From Chloroflexi bacterium RBG_16_72_14 (GTDB lineage Bacteria; Chloroflexota; Limnocylindria; Limnocylindrales; CSP1-4), in NCBI GenBank assembly GCA_001797035.1, contig MGOE01000021.1, forward strand, positions 399 to 5,602: a stretch of 5,204 bases of DNA. The letters are read 5' to 3'. The translations under genes were made by a program, and so were the position numbers. Positions 1 to 5,150 of this stretch are shown in pieces; position 1 is the first letter of the stretch, and every line of letters begins with the position of its first letter. A model generated the notes under the pieces. The model was given only the letters and a program-made list of their open reading frames with translations, searched no databases and was not told the origin of the DNA.

Positions 1-493
1 GCTCGAGCGCGCTCAGCGGCACCGGCTCGCCGTCCACGGTCGCGGCGTGGCGAGCGACGTCCAGCTCCAGGTCGCCACAGACCAGCACGGCGTCGTCAAG
101 CGTGCCGGCGCCGCGCTCCGTCCGGCGCAGGATCGTCCGCACCCGCACCACCAGCTCGGCCGGCGAGAAGGGCTTGGGCAGGTAGTCGTCGGCGCCCTCG
201 GTGAGCGCCTGGATCCGGTCCCCCACGGCGCCCCGGGCGGAAAGGACGAGGATCGGCACATCGCCGAACAGGCGCGCCCGGCGGATGACCTCGATCCCGT
301 CGAGCTCAGGGATCATCAGGTCCAGCACCACCAGCCGGGGGTGCTCCGCGATCTCGCGCAGCGCGCCCCGGCCCGTGGACGCGGTCACCACGCGGTAGCG
401 CTCGCGCTCGAGGTACGTGCGCACCAGCGCGACGATCTTTGGATCGTCGTCCACGACGAGGATCGGGGCGGCCTCGCGGCCGGGGACAGGCAT
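1..493 (-). CDS. OmpR/PhoB-family response regulator, 3' end beyond window (partial)
   Basis: This is a two-component response regulator: a receiver domain phosphorylated by a partner histidine kinase, joined to a DNA-binding winged helix. The frame is open from 493 to the window start (164 residues). Visible receiver landmarks are the acidic triad D15-D16-D17 in ILVVDDD, phosphoacceptor D58 in VLDLMIPELDG, the switch residue S85 in VLSAR, and K107 in the YLPKPF motif. Residues 1-123 make up the receiver. After a short linker, residues 138-164 (CGDLELDVARHAATVDGEP, then LSALE) match the beta-sheet that opens an OmpR-type trans_reg_C domain, so the recognition helix lies outside the window. 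The start is uncertain: ATG at 493 gives MPVPGRE, while an in-frame ATG at 505 adds four residues. Neither has a clear Shine-Dalgarno. No kinase is in the window, so the stimulus is unknown. The gene diverges from the secreted protein gene at 654. Confidence 0.92.
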   Translation of the reverse strand, partial: MPVPGREAAPILVVDDDPKIVALVRTYLERERYRVVTASTGRGALREIAEHPRLVVLDLMIPELDGIEVIRRARLFGDVPILVLSARGAVGDRIQALTEGADDYLPKPFSPAELVVRVRTILRRTERGAGTLDDAVLVCGDLELDVARHAATVDGEPVPLSALE

Positions 494-529
494 GAACGTG
501 ATCATCGCCCGGCGAAGGCTGCGGGGCAA

Positions 530-559
530 CGATGACGGGGCCGTGACAGGCCGTCATCG
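530..559. promoter_or_regulatory. Candidate operator: 9-bp inverted repeat overlapping an 11-bp direct repeat
   Basis: CGATGACGG (530-538) is mirrored exactly by CCGTCATCG (551-559) across 12 bases. Inside the same stretch TGACGGGGCCG (533-543) is followed at once by TGACAGGCCG (544-553), a direct repeat with one helical-turn period. OmpR-family regulators commonly bind direct repeats of about 10-11 bp. The site lies 25-54 bases upstream of the regulator's possible ATG at 505 and about 95 bases upstream of the secreted protein gene. Autoregulation or shared control of the divergent pair is therefore plausible but inferred. Confidence 0.35.
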
Positions 560-613
560 GACCGTCGCGGCGACCCGCGAACCTCCGGGTGGTCCCGGTC
601 AACCGGGCGGCCC

Positions 614-637
614 GCCGACCGGCCCACCCGGGTCGGC
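614..637 (+). other. Leader stem-loop just upstream of a ribosome binding site
   Basis: GCCGACC (614-620) pairs with GGTCGGC (631-637) around a 10-base loop. It ends four bases before the GGAGGA Shine-Dalgarno (642-647) of the secreted protein gene. A second palindrome, CCCGGT-CA-ACCGGG, sits at 594-607. Either could be a leader structure or an operator. In DNA this GC-rich, such short pairings also arise by chance. Confidence 0.25.
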
Positions 638-653
638 ACCTGGAGGAACAGCC

Positions 654-1064
654 ATGCTCCGACGCCTCGCCGGCGGCCTCGTCGCCGCCACCCTGCTCCT
701 GACCGTCGCCGCCTCGGCGGTGGCCGCGGGCGGCCCGCCGTCAATCGGGTTCTACGTCGACGGCGATCTCTACCGCACCGTCGGCACGCCGACGGACTTC
801 AGCGACACCGGCGCCCCGGCGTCGTCGTTCGACCGGATCTACGCGCTGGGCAACGGCCTGGCCAACGTCGCCGAGGCCAAGCCCGGCGACCGGGACTTCA
901 ACGGCGGCCGGTGGATGGTGCTGCCGGTGACCTGGCACACGGCCCCCGTCCAGCTGACCAGCGCGGAGCAGGTCGAGGCCTACGCGTCAGCCGGCTGGCT
1001 CACCGTCGCCAGCTCGCCCGCAAAGCTGTTCGAGTGCCCGGTGATCCCGGTCGGTGGCCGCTGA
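654..1064 (+). CDS. Small secreted protein of unknown function
   Basis: This is a 136-residue protein exported by the general secretory route. The ATG at 654 is chosen because GGAGGA lies six bases upstream (642-647) and because it starts a textbook signal peptide: R3-R4 in the n-region, a hydrophobic core at residues 9-20, and an A-V-A cleavage motif at 22-24. The frame stays open upstream to 417, but that part is low-complexity and has no ribosome site. The mature part (about 111 residues) carries GFYVDGDLYRTVGTPTDF (32-49), a DRDFNGGRW segment, LTSAEQVEAY, and a C-terminal FECPVIP with the only cysteine, C128. A lone cysteine this far from the signal peptide rules out a lipobox. I recall similar secreted proteins with NGGRW and FECP motifs annotated as hypothetical in Actinomycetota and Chloroflexota, with no known function. 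The gene is convergent with the one ending at 1091. Confidence 0.8.
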   Translation: MLRRLAGGLVAATLLLTVAASAVAAGGPPSIGFYVDGDLYRTVGTPTDFSDTGAPASSFDRIYALGNGLANVAEAKPGDRDFNGGRWMVLPVTWHTAPVQLTSAEQVEAYASAGWLTVASSPAKLFECPVIPVGGR

Positions 1065-1077
1065 CGAGGCGCACCCT

Positions 1078-1108
1078 GGCGCCCCGCCGATCAGGCCGGC
1101 GGGGCGCC
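1078..1108. terminator. Stem-loop terminator between convergent genes
   Basis: GGCGCCCCGCC (1078-1088) and GGCGGGGCGCC (1098-1108) form a perfect 11-bp stem with a 9-base loop. It begins 14 bases after the stop of the secreted protein gene and overlaps the last codons and stop (1091-1093) of the opposing gene, so it can fold in transcripts from both sides. No T-tract follows on either strand, so it is either a non-canonical terminator or a 3' stabilising hairpin. Confidence 0.6.
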
Positions 1109-1597
1109 GTCCCAGGGCTCGCTGGGTGACGGCATGTAGTGGAGCGGGTGCGACTTCGCGATCCGCTCGCGGTTCACGAGCAGCACCTCCTCGTGCCGCT
1201 CCGGCACGTCCGGCCCGTGGCGGAACACCGCGTCCGTGACCGGCACGAACCTCGACCAGCGGGCGAGCGCCGCCATCGGCTGGGTGTTCGGCGGACGATG
1301 GAGGTTGCCGGTCACGGTGAACGGGCCCACCTCGAGCACGACCCGCTCCTCGATCGTCCGCAGGCGCCGGTCCGGGTCGCCGCGCCGCCCTCGCACCTCG
1401 ATCAGGTGCAGGTCCCGGCGCTCGACCTCGAGCTCGCCCACGTCCACGGTACGCCCATCCTCGAGCGCCTCGAGGCTCGCGGCGGTGAACGTCAGGAAGT
1501 CGAGCTCGTTGACGACGTCGCTCAGGCGACCATCGGCAAGGTCGACCTCCCCTCGCACGACGCAGTCCTCGGCCCAGGCCACGAGAGCTTCGCGCAC
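1091..1597 (-). CDS. Conserved hypothetical protein with duplicated segment (DUF6812-like)
   Basis: This is a 168-residue protein with no signal peptide or membrane segment, so probably cytoplasmic. It starts with GTG at 1597, supported by AGGAGG at 1602-1607, four bases upstream. Two segments look alike. Residues 12-45 read CVVRGEVDLADGRLSDVVNE and then FLTFTAASLEAL. Residues 93-127 begin FTVTGNLHRPPNTQ and end RFVPVTDAVFRH. Both follow the plan V-x-G, variable loop, helix, F-[LV]-x-[FV]-T-x-A. Between them is a charged, Arg/Glu-rich beta-like stretch (56-90), and the tail is Pro-rich (150-168). From memory, the FVPVTDA pattern recalls proteins annotated as DUF6812, a family of unknown function; I cannot confirm this without a profile search. 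The gene upstream on this strand ends 161 bases away, so a separate promoter is likely. Confidence 0.75.
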   Translation of the reverse strand: MREALVAWAEDCVVRGEVDLADGRLSDVVNELDFLTFTAASLEALEDGRTVDVGELEVERRDLHLIEVRGRRGDPDRRLRTIEERVVLEVGPFTVTGNLHRPPNTQPMAALARWSRFVPVTDAVFRHGPDVPERHEEVLLVNRERIAKSHPLHYMPSPSEPWDGAPPA

Positions 1598-1648
1598 GTT
1601 CCCTCCTCGAGCGTCGCGGTCCGCACGCCGGCGGGTCCCTCGTCGCGG

Positions 1649-1679
1649 AGCATACGCCGCGGACCAGGTACGCTGAAGT
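1649..1679 (-). promoter_or_regulatory. Weak candidate promoter for the gene starting at 1597
   Basis: Read on the minus strand, TATGCT (1655-1650) resembles a -10 box, with an approximate CTTCAG about 18 bases upstream as a poor -35. It sits about 52 bases before the GTG start, and no better candidate appears between 1598 and 1680. The same DNA on the plus strand contains GGTACGCT (1667-1674), also -10-like, but nothing convincing lies downstream on that strand. Confidence 0.25.
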
Positions 1680-1680
1680 G

Positions 1681-1710
1681 CGGTCCGGTCCGGTCCGATG
1701 CGGTGCGGTG
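1681..1710. repeat. Pentanucleotide repeat tract, six units
   Basis: The tract holds three CGGTC units, one degenerate CGATG, and two CGGTG units, head to tail. It lies in the gap between two minus-strand genes, upstream of the promoter candidate for the gene at 1597. It looks like a small microsatellite produced by slippage. Confidence 0.7.
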
Positions 1711-1734
1711 CCGGGGGAAGGTCGGCCGGCGAGA

Positions 1735-1755
1735 CAGCGGACGTCCGGGCCGCTG
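1735..1755 (-). terminator. Weak stem-loop after the membrane-anchored protein gene
   Basis: CAGCGG (1735-1740) pairs with CCGCTG (1750-1755) across nine bases. On the minus strand it starts three bases after the TGA at 1761-1759. The stem is only 6 bp and lacks a T-tract, so terminator function is tentative. Confidence 0.3.
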
Positions 1756-1758
1756 CCG

Positions 1759-2937
1759 TCAGGGCAGCGCGGCGGCCGTCTGCTCTGCGAGGGCCGCGTC
1801 CGCCGTCTCGATCACCAGCACGATGTCGCCCTCGGCGAGCAGGTAGCTGGCCGTCAGCGCGTCGCCGTAGTCGATCCGGGTGAAGGTCTTGCCGGCGAGC
1901 GTCACCGGCGCCTCGGTCACGCCGGCGCCGGACGCCGCCAGCCAGGAGTCCTTCACCAGCGCGGTGAGGGCGTCGATCGGCATGCCCTCCACCTGGACGG
2001 CAAGGATCGACAGCACCGGGGGGTCGCTCGGGTCGGAGGGGTCGTATGCCTGGGCCACCCGCAGGTCATCGGGCGTCTTGCCCGCCTCGCGGAGGGCCGC
2101 GGTGATCGCGCGGCTGCCCTGATCCGTGCCCAGGACGTCCGTGCCGATCGCGCTCTCGATCGTGAGCTCGATCTCGCCGACCTTCGACGGCAGCGCCGCC
2201 TCGAGCTCGGCCGCGGCCGGGCTCACGCTCTCCTCCGGCACCTCCGTGGGCTCGGCACTGGGGAGCGCCTCGCTGGGACTGGGGGCACCCGTGTCGGGCG
2301 TGCCGATCGCCGTCTCGATGCCGTCGCCGCCCATCGCGACGTCGAACGCGGACGCGACGGCCTCGGCCTCGGCGACCGACGCGTCGCCCGAGGCCGCCAG
2401 GTACACGACGATCGTGCCGCGGCGGAACTGGACGAACGTCGAGCCGGAGGCGTCCTCGGCCGTGAAGGCCTGGTCACCCAGGTCATCGCGTCCGGTCACC
2501 GTCTGGCCGGCGGCGGTGGCGGCATCGCCCGAGCGGGTGACGGAGTCGGCGGCGCCCTCGGGGAAGCAGCTGATCGTGGCATACACCACGGCCTGGCTCG
2601 CCAGCTCGTCCTGGGGCACCGGCCCGAGGAGCGTCATCTGCTTGCGGCTGACGTCGTACTGGCTGGAGCTGACGGACCAGCCGGCCGGCAGGTCCTCCGG
2701 GGCGGGGTTGACGTCCCATGCCGCGGTCTGGCAGCTCGCGTCGGCGGGCTGGAGGAAGCGCCACGCCGCCAGGCCGACGCCGACCACCGCCAGCACGAGC
2801 GCGGCGATGGCGATCCGCCGCGTCGTCCGGGAGACGCTGACCAGTCGCTCCTCGCTCGGGCGGAGGCGGGGCTCGTGGCGAGGCTCGTGGACGGACGGGC
2901 GGCCGGGCTCGCCGCGGGCCGTTCGGGAGGTGGGCAT
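1759..2937 (-). CDS. Membrane-anchored extracytoplasmic protein with two related domains
   Basis: This is a 392-residue protein I do not recognise as a named family. Residues 1-40 are an Arg/Pro-rich cytoplasmic tail. Residues 41-62 (RIAIAALVLAVVGVGLAAWR and two more) form one transmembrane helix, with the arginine-rich side predicted inside, so the rest faces outward. Domain A (about 69-203) has two cysteines, C69 and C124, that could form a disulfide. A Pro/Ser/Glu linker spans about 213-243. Domain B (about 246-392) follows. Both domains end similarly: a strand such as GTIVVYLA or GDIVLVIE, then an Ala/Glu-rich helix. This resembles the anchored surface or sensor-type proteins common in Actinomycetota and Chloroflexota, but no enzymatic motif is visible. 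The start is ATG at 2937. TTG at 2946 is an alternative because AAGGGG lies six bases before it. The upstream gene on this strand ends 188 bases away. Confidence 0.8.
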   Translation of the reverse strand: MPTSRTARGEPGRPSVHEPRHEPRLRPSEERLVSVSRTTRRIAIAALVLAVVGVGLAAWRFLQPADASCQTAAWDVNPAPEDLPAGWSVSSSQYDVSRKQMTLLGPVPQDELASQAVVYATISCFPEGAADSVTRSGDAATAAGQTVTGRDDLGDQAFTAEDASGSTFVQFRRGTIVVYLAASGDASVAEAEAVASAFDVAMGGDGIETAIGTPDTGAPSPSEALPSAEPTEVPEESVSPAAAELEAALPSKVGEIELTIESAIGTDVLGTDQGSRAITAALREAGKTPDDLRVAQAYDPSDPSDPPVLSILAVQVEGMPIDALTALVKDSWLAASGAGVTEAPVTLAGKTFTRIDYGDALTASYLLAEGDIVLVIETADAALAEQTAAALP

Positions 2938-2959
2938 CGCGCACAAGCATGCCCCCTTT

Positions 2960-2981
2960 GCCTGAGGGCTGCCTGAGAGCC
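2960..2981 (-). promoter_or_regulatory. 11-bp direct repeat, candidate regulator site
   Basis: GCCTGAGGGCT (2960-2970) is followed immediately by GCCTGAGAGCC (2971-2981), 9 of 11 positions identical. On the minus strand this gives two CTCAGG boxes exactly 11 bases apart, 23-44 bases before the ATG at 2937. Tandem boxes with an 11-bp period are typical of OmpR-family binding sites. Minus-strand CATGCT (2951-2946) lies at a -10-like distance and would give a nearly leaderless transcript starting close to 2937. Which regulator, if any, binds is unknown. Confidence 0.35.
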
Positions 2982-2992
2982 GCTGATACACC

Positions 2993-3007
2993 GCTCGCCG
3001 GGCGAGC
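2993..3007. promoter_or_regulatory. Short perfect dyad upstream of the membrane protein gene
   Basis: GCTCGCC and GGCGAGC flank a single G. The dyad lies 56-70 bases before the ATG at 2937 and 12 bases from the direct repeat at 2960-2981. It could be a repressor half-site pair. Apart from these repeats, 2938-3125 shows no gene. Confidence 0.25.
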
Positions 3008-3125
3008 ACTCGGCCGGGTCGTCGGCGTCAACGCTGTCGGGAACCGGTGCCGCCGTGCGAGCAGGCTCGCGGTTCACCCACCGCAGGCTCGCCAGGCTTC
3101 GCTCCTCCGCGCGCAAACGCCGCCT

Positions 3126-3530
3126 TCAGCGCGCCCGCATCCGGTTGTTCTTCGGGTTGTGCTCGAGCTCGGCCAGGCCGAGCGCCTCGAGCAGCGGCGG
3201 CAGGTACACCCCGAACCGGCCCCGGAGCCCCTTCTTCGTGCCGTACCAGCCGCCGACCGGGTTCGCCTCCGAGCGGCCCCACGCCTCGACGCTGGCCTCG
3301 GCGGCCGGCTTCTGCTCGTCCGCGCCGCCCAGCGGCACCCAGTCCCCCTGCGCTCGCAGCCAGGCGTGCAGGTCGTCGATCGCCCGCAGGTGATAGCGCA
3401 GCTGCGTGCCGCCGACCTGGCACGCGAGCGCCGGCGGGTCGGCCGTCTCGTCGCGCCACATCTGGTACTGCGAGCCGCCGTTGGCCGTCGTCAGCTGCCA
3501 CGGGTCCGCCCGGGTTCCGGTGCCTGCCAT
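3126..3530 (-). CDS. Conserved small protein of unknown function (DUF6855-like)
   Basis: This is a 134-residue soluble protein without signal peptide or membrane segment. The ATG at 3530 is chosen because GGAGGA lies 4-5 bases upstream; the frame is open further to 3608, but that part is Arg-rich and has no ribosome site. The sequence is compact and tryptophan-rich: an N-terminal MAGTGTRADPWQLTT, QYQMWRDE, a helix around RAIDDLHAWLRAQGDWVPLG (about 51-70), a central EAWGRSEANPVGGWYG (about 83-98), and a C-terminal RGRFGVYLPPLLEALGLAEL (about 105-124). From memory this pattern matches short proteins annotated DUF6855 in soil bacteria; no biochemical role is known to me, and the name needs a profile search. 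The gene diverges from the UroD-like gene at 3730, sharing a 199-base intergenic region. Confidence 0.8.
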   Translation of the reverse strand: MAGTGTRADPWQLTTANGGSQYQMWRDETADPPALACQVGGTQLRYHLRAIDDLHAWLRAQGDWVPLGGADEQKPAAEASVEAWGRSEANPVGGWYGTKKGLRGRFGVYLPPLLEALGLAELEHNPKNNRMRAR

Positions 3531-3577
3531 CGGTGTCCTCCGTCGCGCGGCCCGCCCCCGTGCGGGCTCGTCGCCGG

Positions 3578-3607
3578 ACCGTACCACCCGGCTGTCCGGC
3601 CGGTTCA
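3578..3607 (-). promoter_or_regulatory. Candidate promoter for the small protein gene at 3530
   Basis: On the minus strand TGAACC (3607-3602) and TACGGT (3583-3578) are separated by 18 bases. They resemble a weak -35 and a TAnnnT-type -10. Transcription would start roughly 40 bases before the ATG at 3530. Confidence 0.35.
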
Positions 3608-3612
3608 CCGCC

Positions 3613-3631
3613 CCGATCGCGGGCCGATCGG
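3613..3631. promoter_or_regulatory. Dyad in the divergent intergenic region
   Basis: CCGATCG (3613-3619) and CGATCGG (3625-3631) are exact inverted copies separated by five bases. They lie just upstream of the candidate -35 for the minus-strand gene and about 100 bases before the ATG at 3730. A second dyad, GGACC-GCG-GGTCC, occurs at 3661-3673. Both are candidate operators for the divergent pair, but neither is demonstrated. Confidence 0.3.
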
Positions 3632-3678
3632 ACTCCCGCCTCTCGACCGACGGCCGCGCAGGACCGCGGGTCCCGGGC

Positions 3679-3684
3679 TACGCT
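3679..3684 (+). promoter_or_regulatory. Candidate -10 box for the UroD-like gene
   Basis: TACGCT fits the TAnnnT pattern of high-GC bacterial -10 elements and lies 45 bases before the ATG at 3730. No good -35 is visible; the GGACC-GCG-GGTCC dyad at 3661-3673 occupies the spacer, where a bound regulator could interfere. Confidence 0.35.
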
Positions 3685-3729
3685 CTGCACGAGACCCTGC
3701 CGATCGCTCGCCATCGCCGGAGAGAGCCG

Positions 3730-4893
3730 ATGCCGCTGACCCCACGCGAGCGCGTGCTCGCCGTCCTCGCCCACGAGGAGCCGGACCGCGTGCCGATCGT
3801 GCTCGGCCCGAGCAACGCGACCGGCATCAAGATGTCCACCTACCGGGGCGTCAAGCGGCTGGCCGGGATCGAGGCGCCGGACGCGTACCTCTACGACTGG
3901 CCGGAGCTCGGCACGGCGGCCCCCGACGAGGCGACCTACCAGCGGCTCCACGCCGACGTCCGAGGCGTGCTGGACCGCTTCCCGGCGGCGACCCGCGCCC
4001 GGAATGCCGCCCGCGAGCCGCACTCCCCGTTCATCGACGACTGGGGCAGCGGCCAGGTGGAGGCCTCGCCCGGCACCTGGTTCCCGGGCGTCCACCCGAT
4101 GGCGGAGGCGACCACGCTCGACGCGATCGAGGCCTACCCGTGGCCGGACGTCACGGACGCCACCCGGTTCGACGGCGTCCGCGCGGAGGCGGAACGCCTG
4201 CGGAACGAGAACGTGTACGCGAGCCTGGCCACCCCGTGGCTGCTGTTCCCCCTCGAGCGCGCCTTCGCGATGCAGGGCACCGACGGGTTCCTGCTCAACC
4301 TCGCGGCCGAGCCGGAGTTCGCCGAGGCGCTGCTGTGGAGGATCCAGGGCGTGTGCAAGGGGATCATGGACGGGTTCCTGCGCGAGTGCGGCGACCTCAT
4401 CGACATGATCAAGATCGGCGACGACCTGGGCTCCCAGGTCGGCCTGCTGATGTCGCCCGCGATGTACCGCCGGATGCTCAAGCCCATCCACGCTGACTAC
4501 ATCGCGTTCATCCGCGAGCGGACGAAGGCGAAGGTGGTGTTCCACACCGACGGCGATGTGTTCGACCTGCTCGACGACTTCATCGAGATCGGGGTGGACG
4601 TCCTCAACCCGGTCCAGGCGTCGGCCGGCGGGATGTCCGACTTCGCGGGGCTCAAGCGGCGGTTCGGCGACCGGCTCGTGTTCTGCGGGGCGATGGACAC
4701 CCACCGGGTGCTCCCCCACGGCACCCCCGACGAGGTCCGGGCGGAGGTCCGGCGCGTGATCGACACGCTGGGGCCCGGCGGCGGTCTCATGCTCGGCGCG
4801 GTGCACACCGTGATGGGCGACGTGCCGCCCGAGAACGTCCTCGCGATGGTGGACGAGGCCGTGTCGTACGGGACGTACCCGCTGCGGGGATGA
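3730..4893 (+). CDS. Uroporphyrinogen decarboxylase / MtaA-type methyltransferase superfamily protein
   Basis: This is a 387-residue protein with the URO-D TIM-barrel pattern. The ATG at 3730 has GGAGAG at 3719-3724, five bases upstream. The N-terminus reads RERVLAVLAHEEPDRVPIVL, as in many UroD-like proteins, and lacks the Arg-rich RQAGRY motif of true HemE. So heme synthesis is unlikely, and a corrinoid-linked or other C1 methyl-transfer role is the better guess. Further landmarks are WPD near 138, IKIGDDLGSQ (about 222-231), VVFHTDGDV with H272 and D274, DVLNPVQ after it, VFCGAMDTH (C319, D323), and LGAVHTVMGDVPPENV with H359. In MtaA-type enzymes zinc is held by a His-x-Cys pair and a later Cys. 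Here those positions appear to be H272, D274 and H359, so the metal site may differ. The length is normal for the superfamily. No corrinoid protein or methyltransferase partner is in the window, so the substrate is unknown. The gene appears monocistronic. Confidence 0.88.
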   Translation: MPLTPRERVLAVLAHEEPDRVPIVLGPSNATGIKMSTYRGVKRLAGIEAPDAYLYDWPELGTAAPDEATYQRLHADVRGVLDRFPAATRARNAAREPHSPFIDDWGSGQVEASPGTWFPGVHPMAEATTLDAIEAYPWPDVTDATRFDGVRAEAERLRNENVYASLATPWLLFPLERAFAMQGTDGFLLNLAAEPEFAEALLWRIQGVCKGIMDGFLRECGDLIDMIKIGDDLGSQVGLLMSPAMYRRMLKPIHADYIAFIRERTKAKVVFHTDGDVFDLLDDFIEIGVDVLNPVQASAGGMSDFAGLKRRFGDRLVFCGAMDTHRVLPHGTPDEVRAEVRRVIDTLGPGGGLMLGAVHTVMGDVPPENVLAMVDEAVSYGTYPLRG

Positions 4894-4956
4894 TGCGGTG
4901 GGGGGTCCGCCGGGCCGAACGCTCATGACCGGCCGGCCGAGCCCTACCCGAAGACG

Positions 4957-4993
4957 ATCGGACCGGCGCTGGAACACCGTGCGCCGGTCCGAT
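4957..4993. terminator. Perfect 13-bp stem-loop downstream of the UroD-like gene
   Basis: ATCGGACCGGCGC (4957-4969) and GCGCCGGTCCGAT (4981-4993) are exact inverted copies around an 11-base loop. The structure begins 64 bases after the stop at 4893 and lies between that plus-strand gene and the minus-strand gene ending at 5151. It therefore most likely ends transcription from one or both sides. No T-tract is present. The rest of 4894-5150 contains nothing I can call a gene. Confidence 0.5.
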
Positions 4994-5150
4994 GCCGGTC
5001 GAAGCTCTTGGCCCCCGCTGGAAGCTGATCTCCCCGTTCAGCGCCGCCGACGAGCCAGCCCTTCATGGGCATGTCTGCCGATCCGACGGCGGCCGCATCG
5101 CCCGCCACTGCGCCTCGATCTGCGGCTGCGACGTCCGGTGATCGCGGGGC

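Noticed and set aside
417..653. N-terminal extension of the secreted protein to 417
   Set aside because: The extension overlaps the response regulator, is low complexity, and would bury the signal peptide; the ATG at 654 has its own Shine-Dalgarno.
1678..2976. Plus-strand frames opposite the membrane-anchored protein (including 2126-2965)
   Set aside because: The minus-strand product has a clear transmembrane helix and domain structure, while the plus-strand products are compositional shadows.
3406..3729. N-terminal extension of the UroD-like protein to 3406
   Set aside because: The extension overlaps the divergent gene and the promoter region, and the superfamily N-terminus begins at the ATG at 3730 with its own ribosome site.
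2949..4496. A 515-codon plus-strand frame
   Set aside because: It is Arg/Pro/Ala-rich, runs through two real genes in the wrong frame, and has no ribosome site or domain.
3028..4977. A 649-codon open frame on the minus strand, antisense to the UroD-like gene
   Set aside because: Its product is Arg/His/Val-rich low-complexity sequence with no family motif, and it spans two real genes. Long antisense frames are expected from high-GC third positions.
4992..5141. A 49-residue plus-strand frame with cysteines near its end (CASICGC)
   Set aside because: Its ATG lies inside the 13-bp stem-loop, it has no Shine-Dalgarno, and no family is recognisable; high GC at third positions is not informative at this base composition.
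4894..5150. Possible tRNA or small RNA in the final intergenic region
   Set aside because: No T-loop GTTCRA-type motif or cloverleaf arrangement could be found by eye; only the stem-loop at 4957-4993 stands out.
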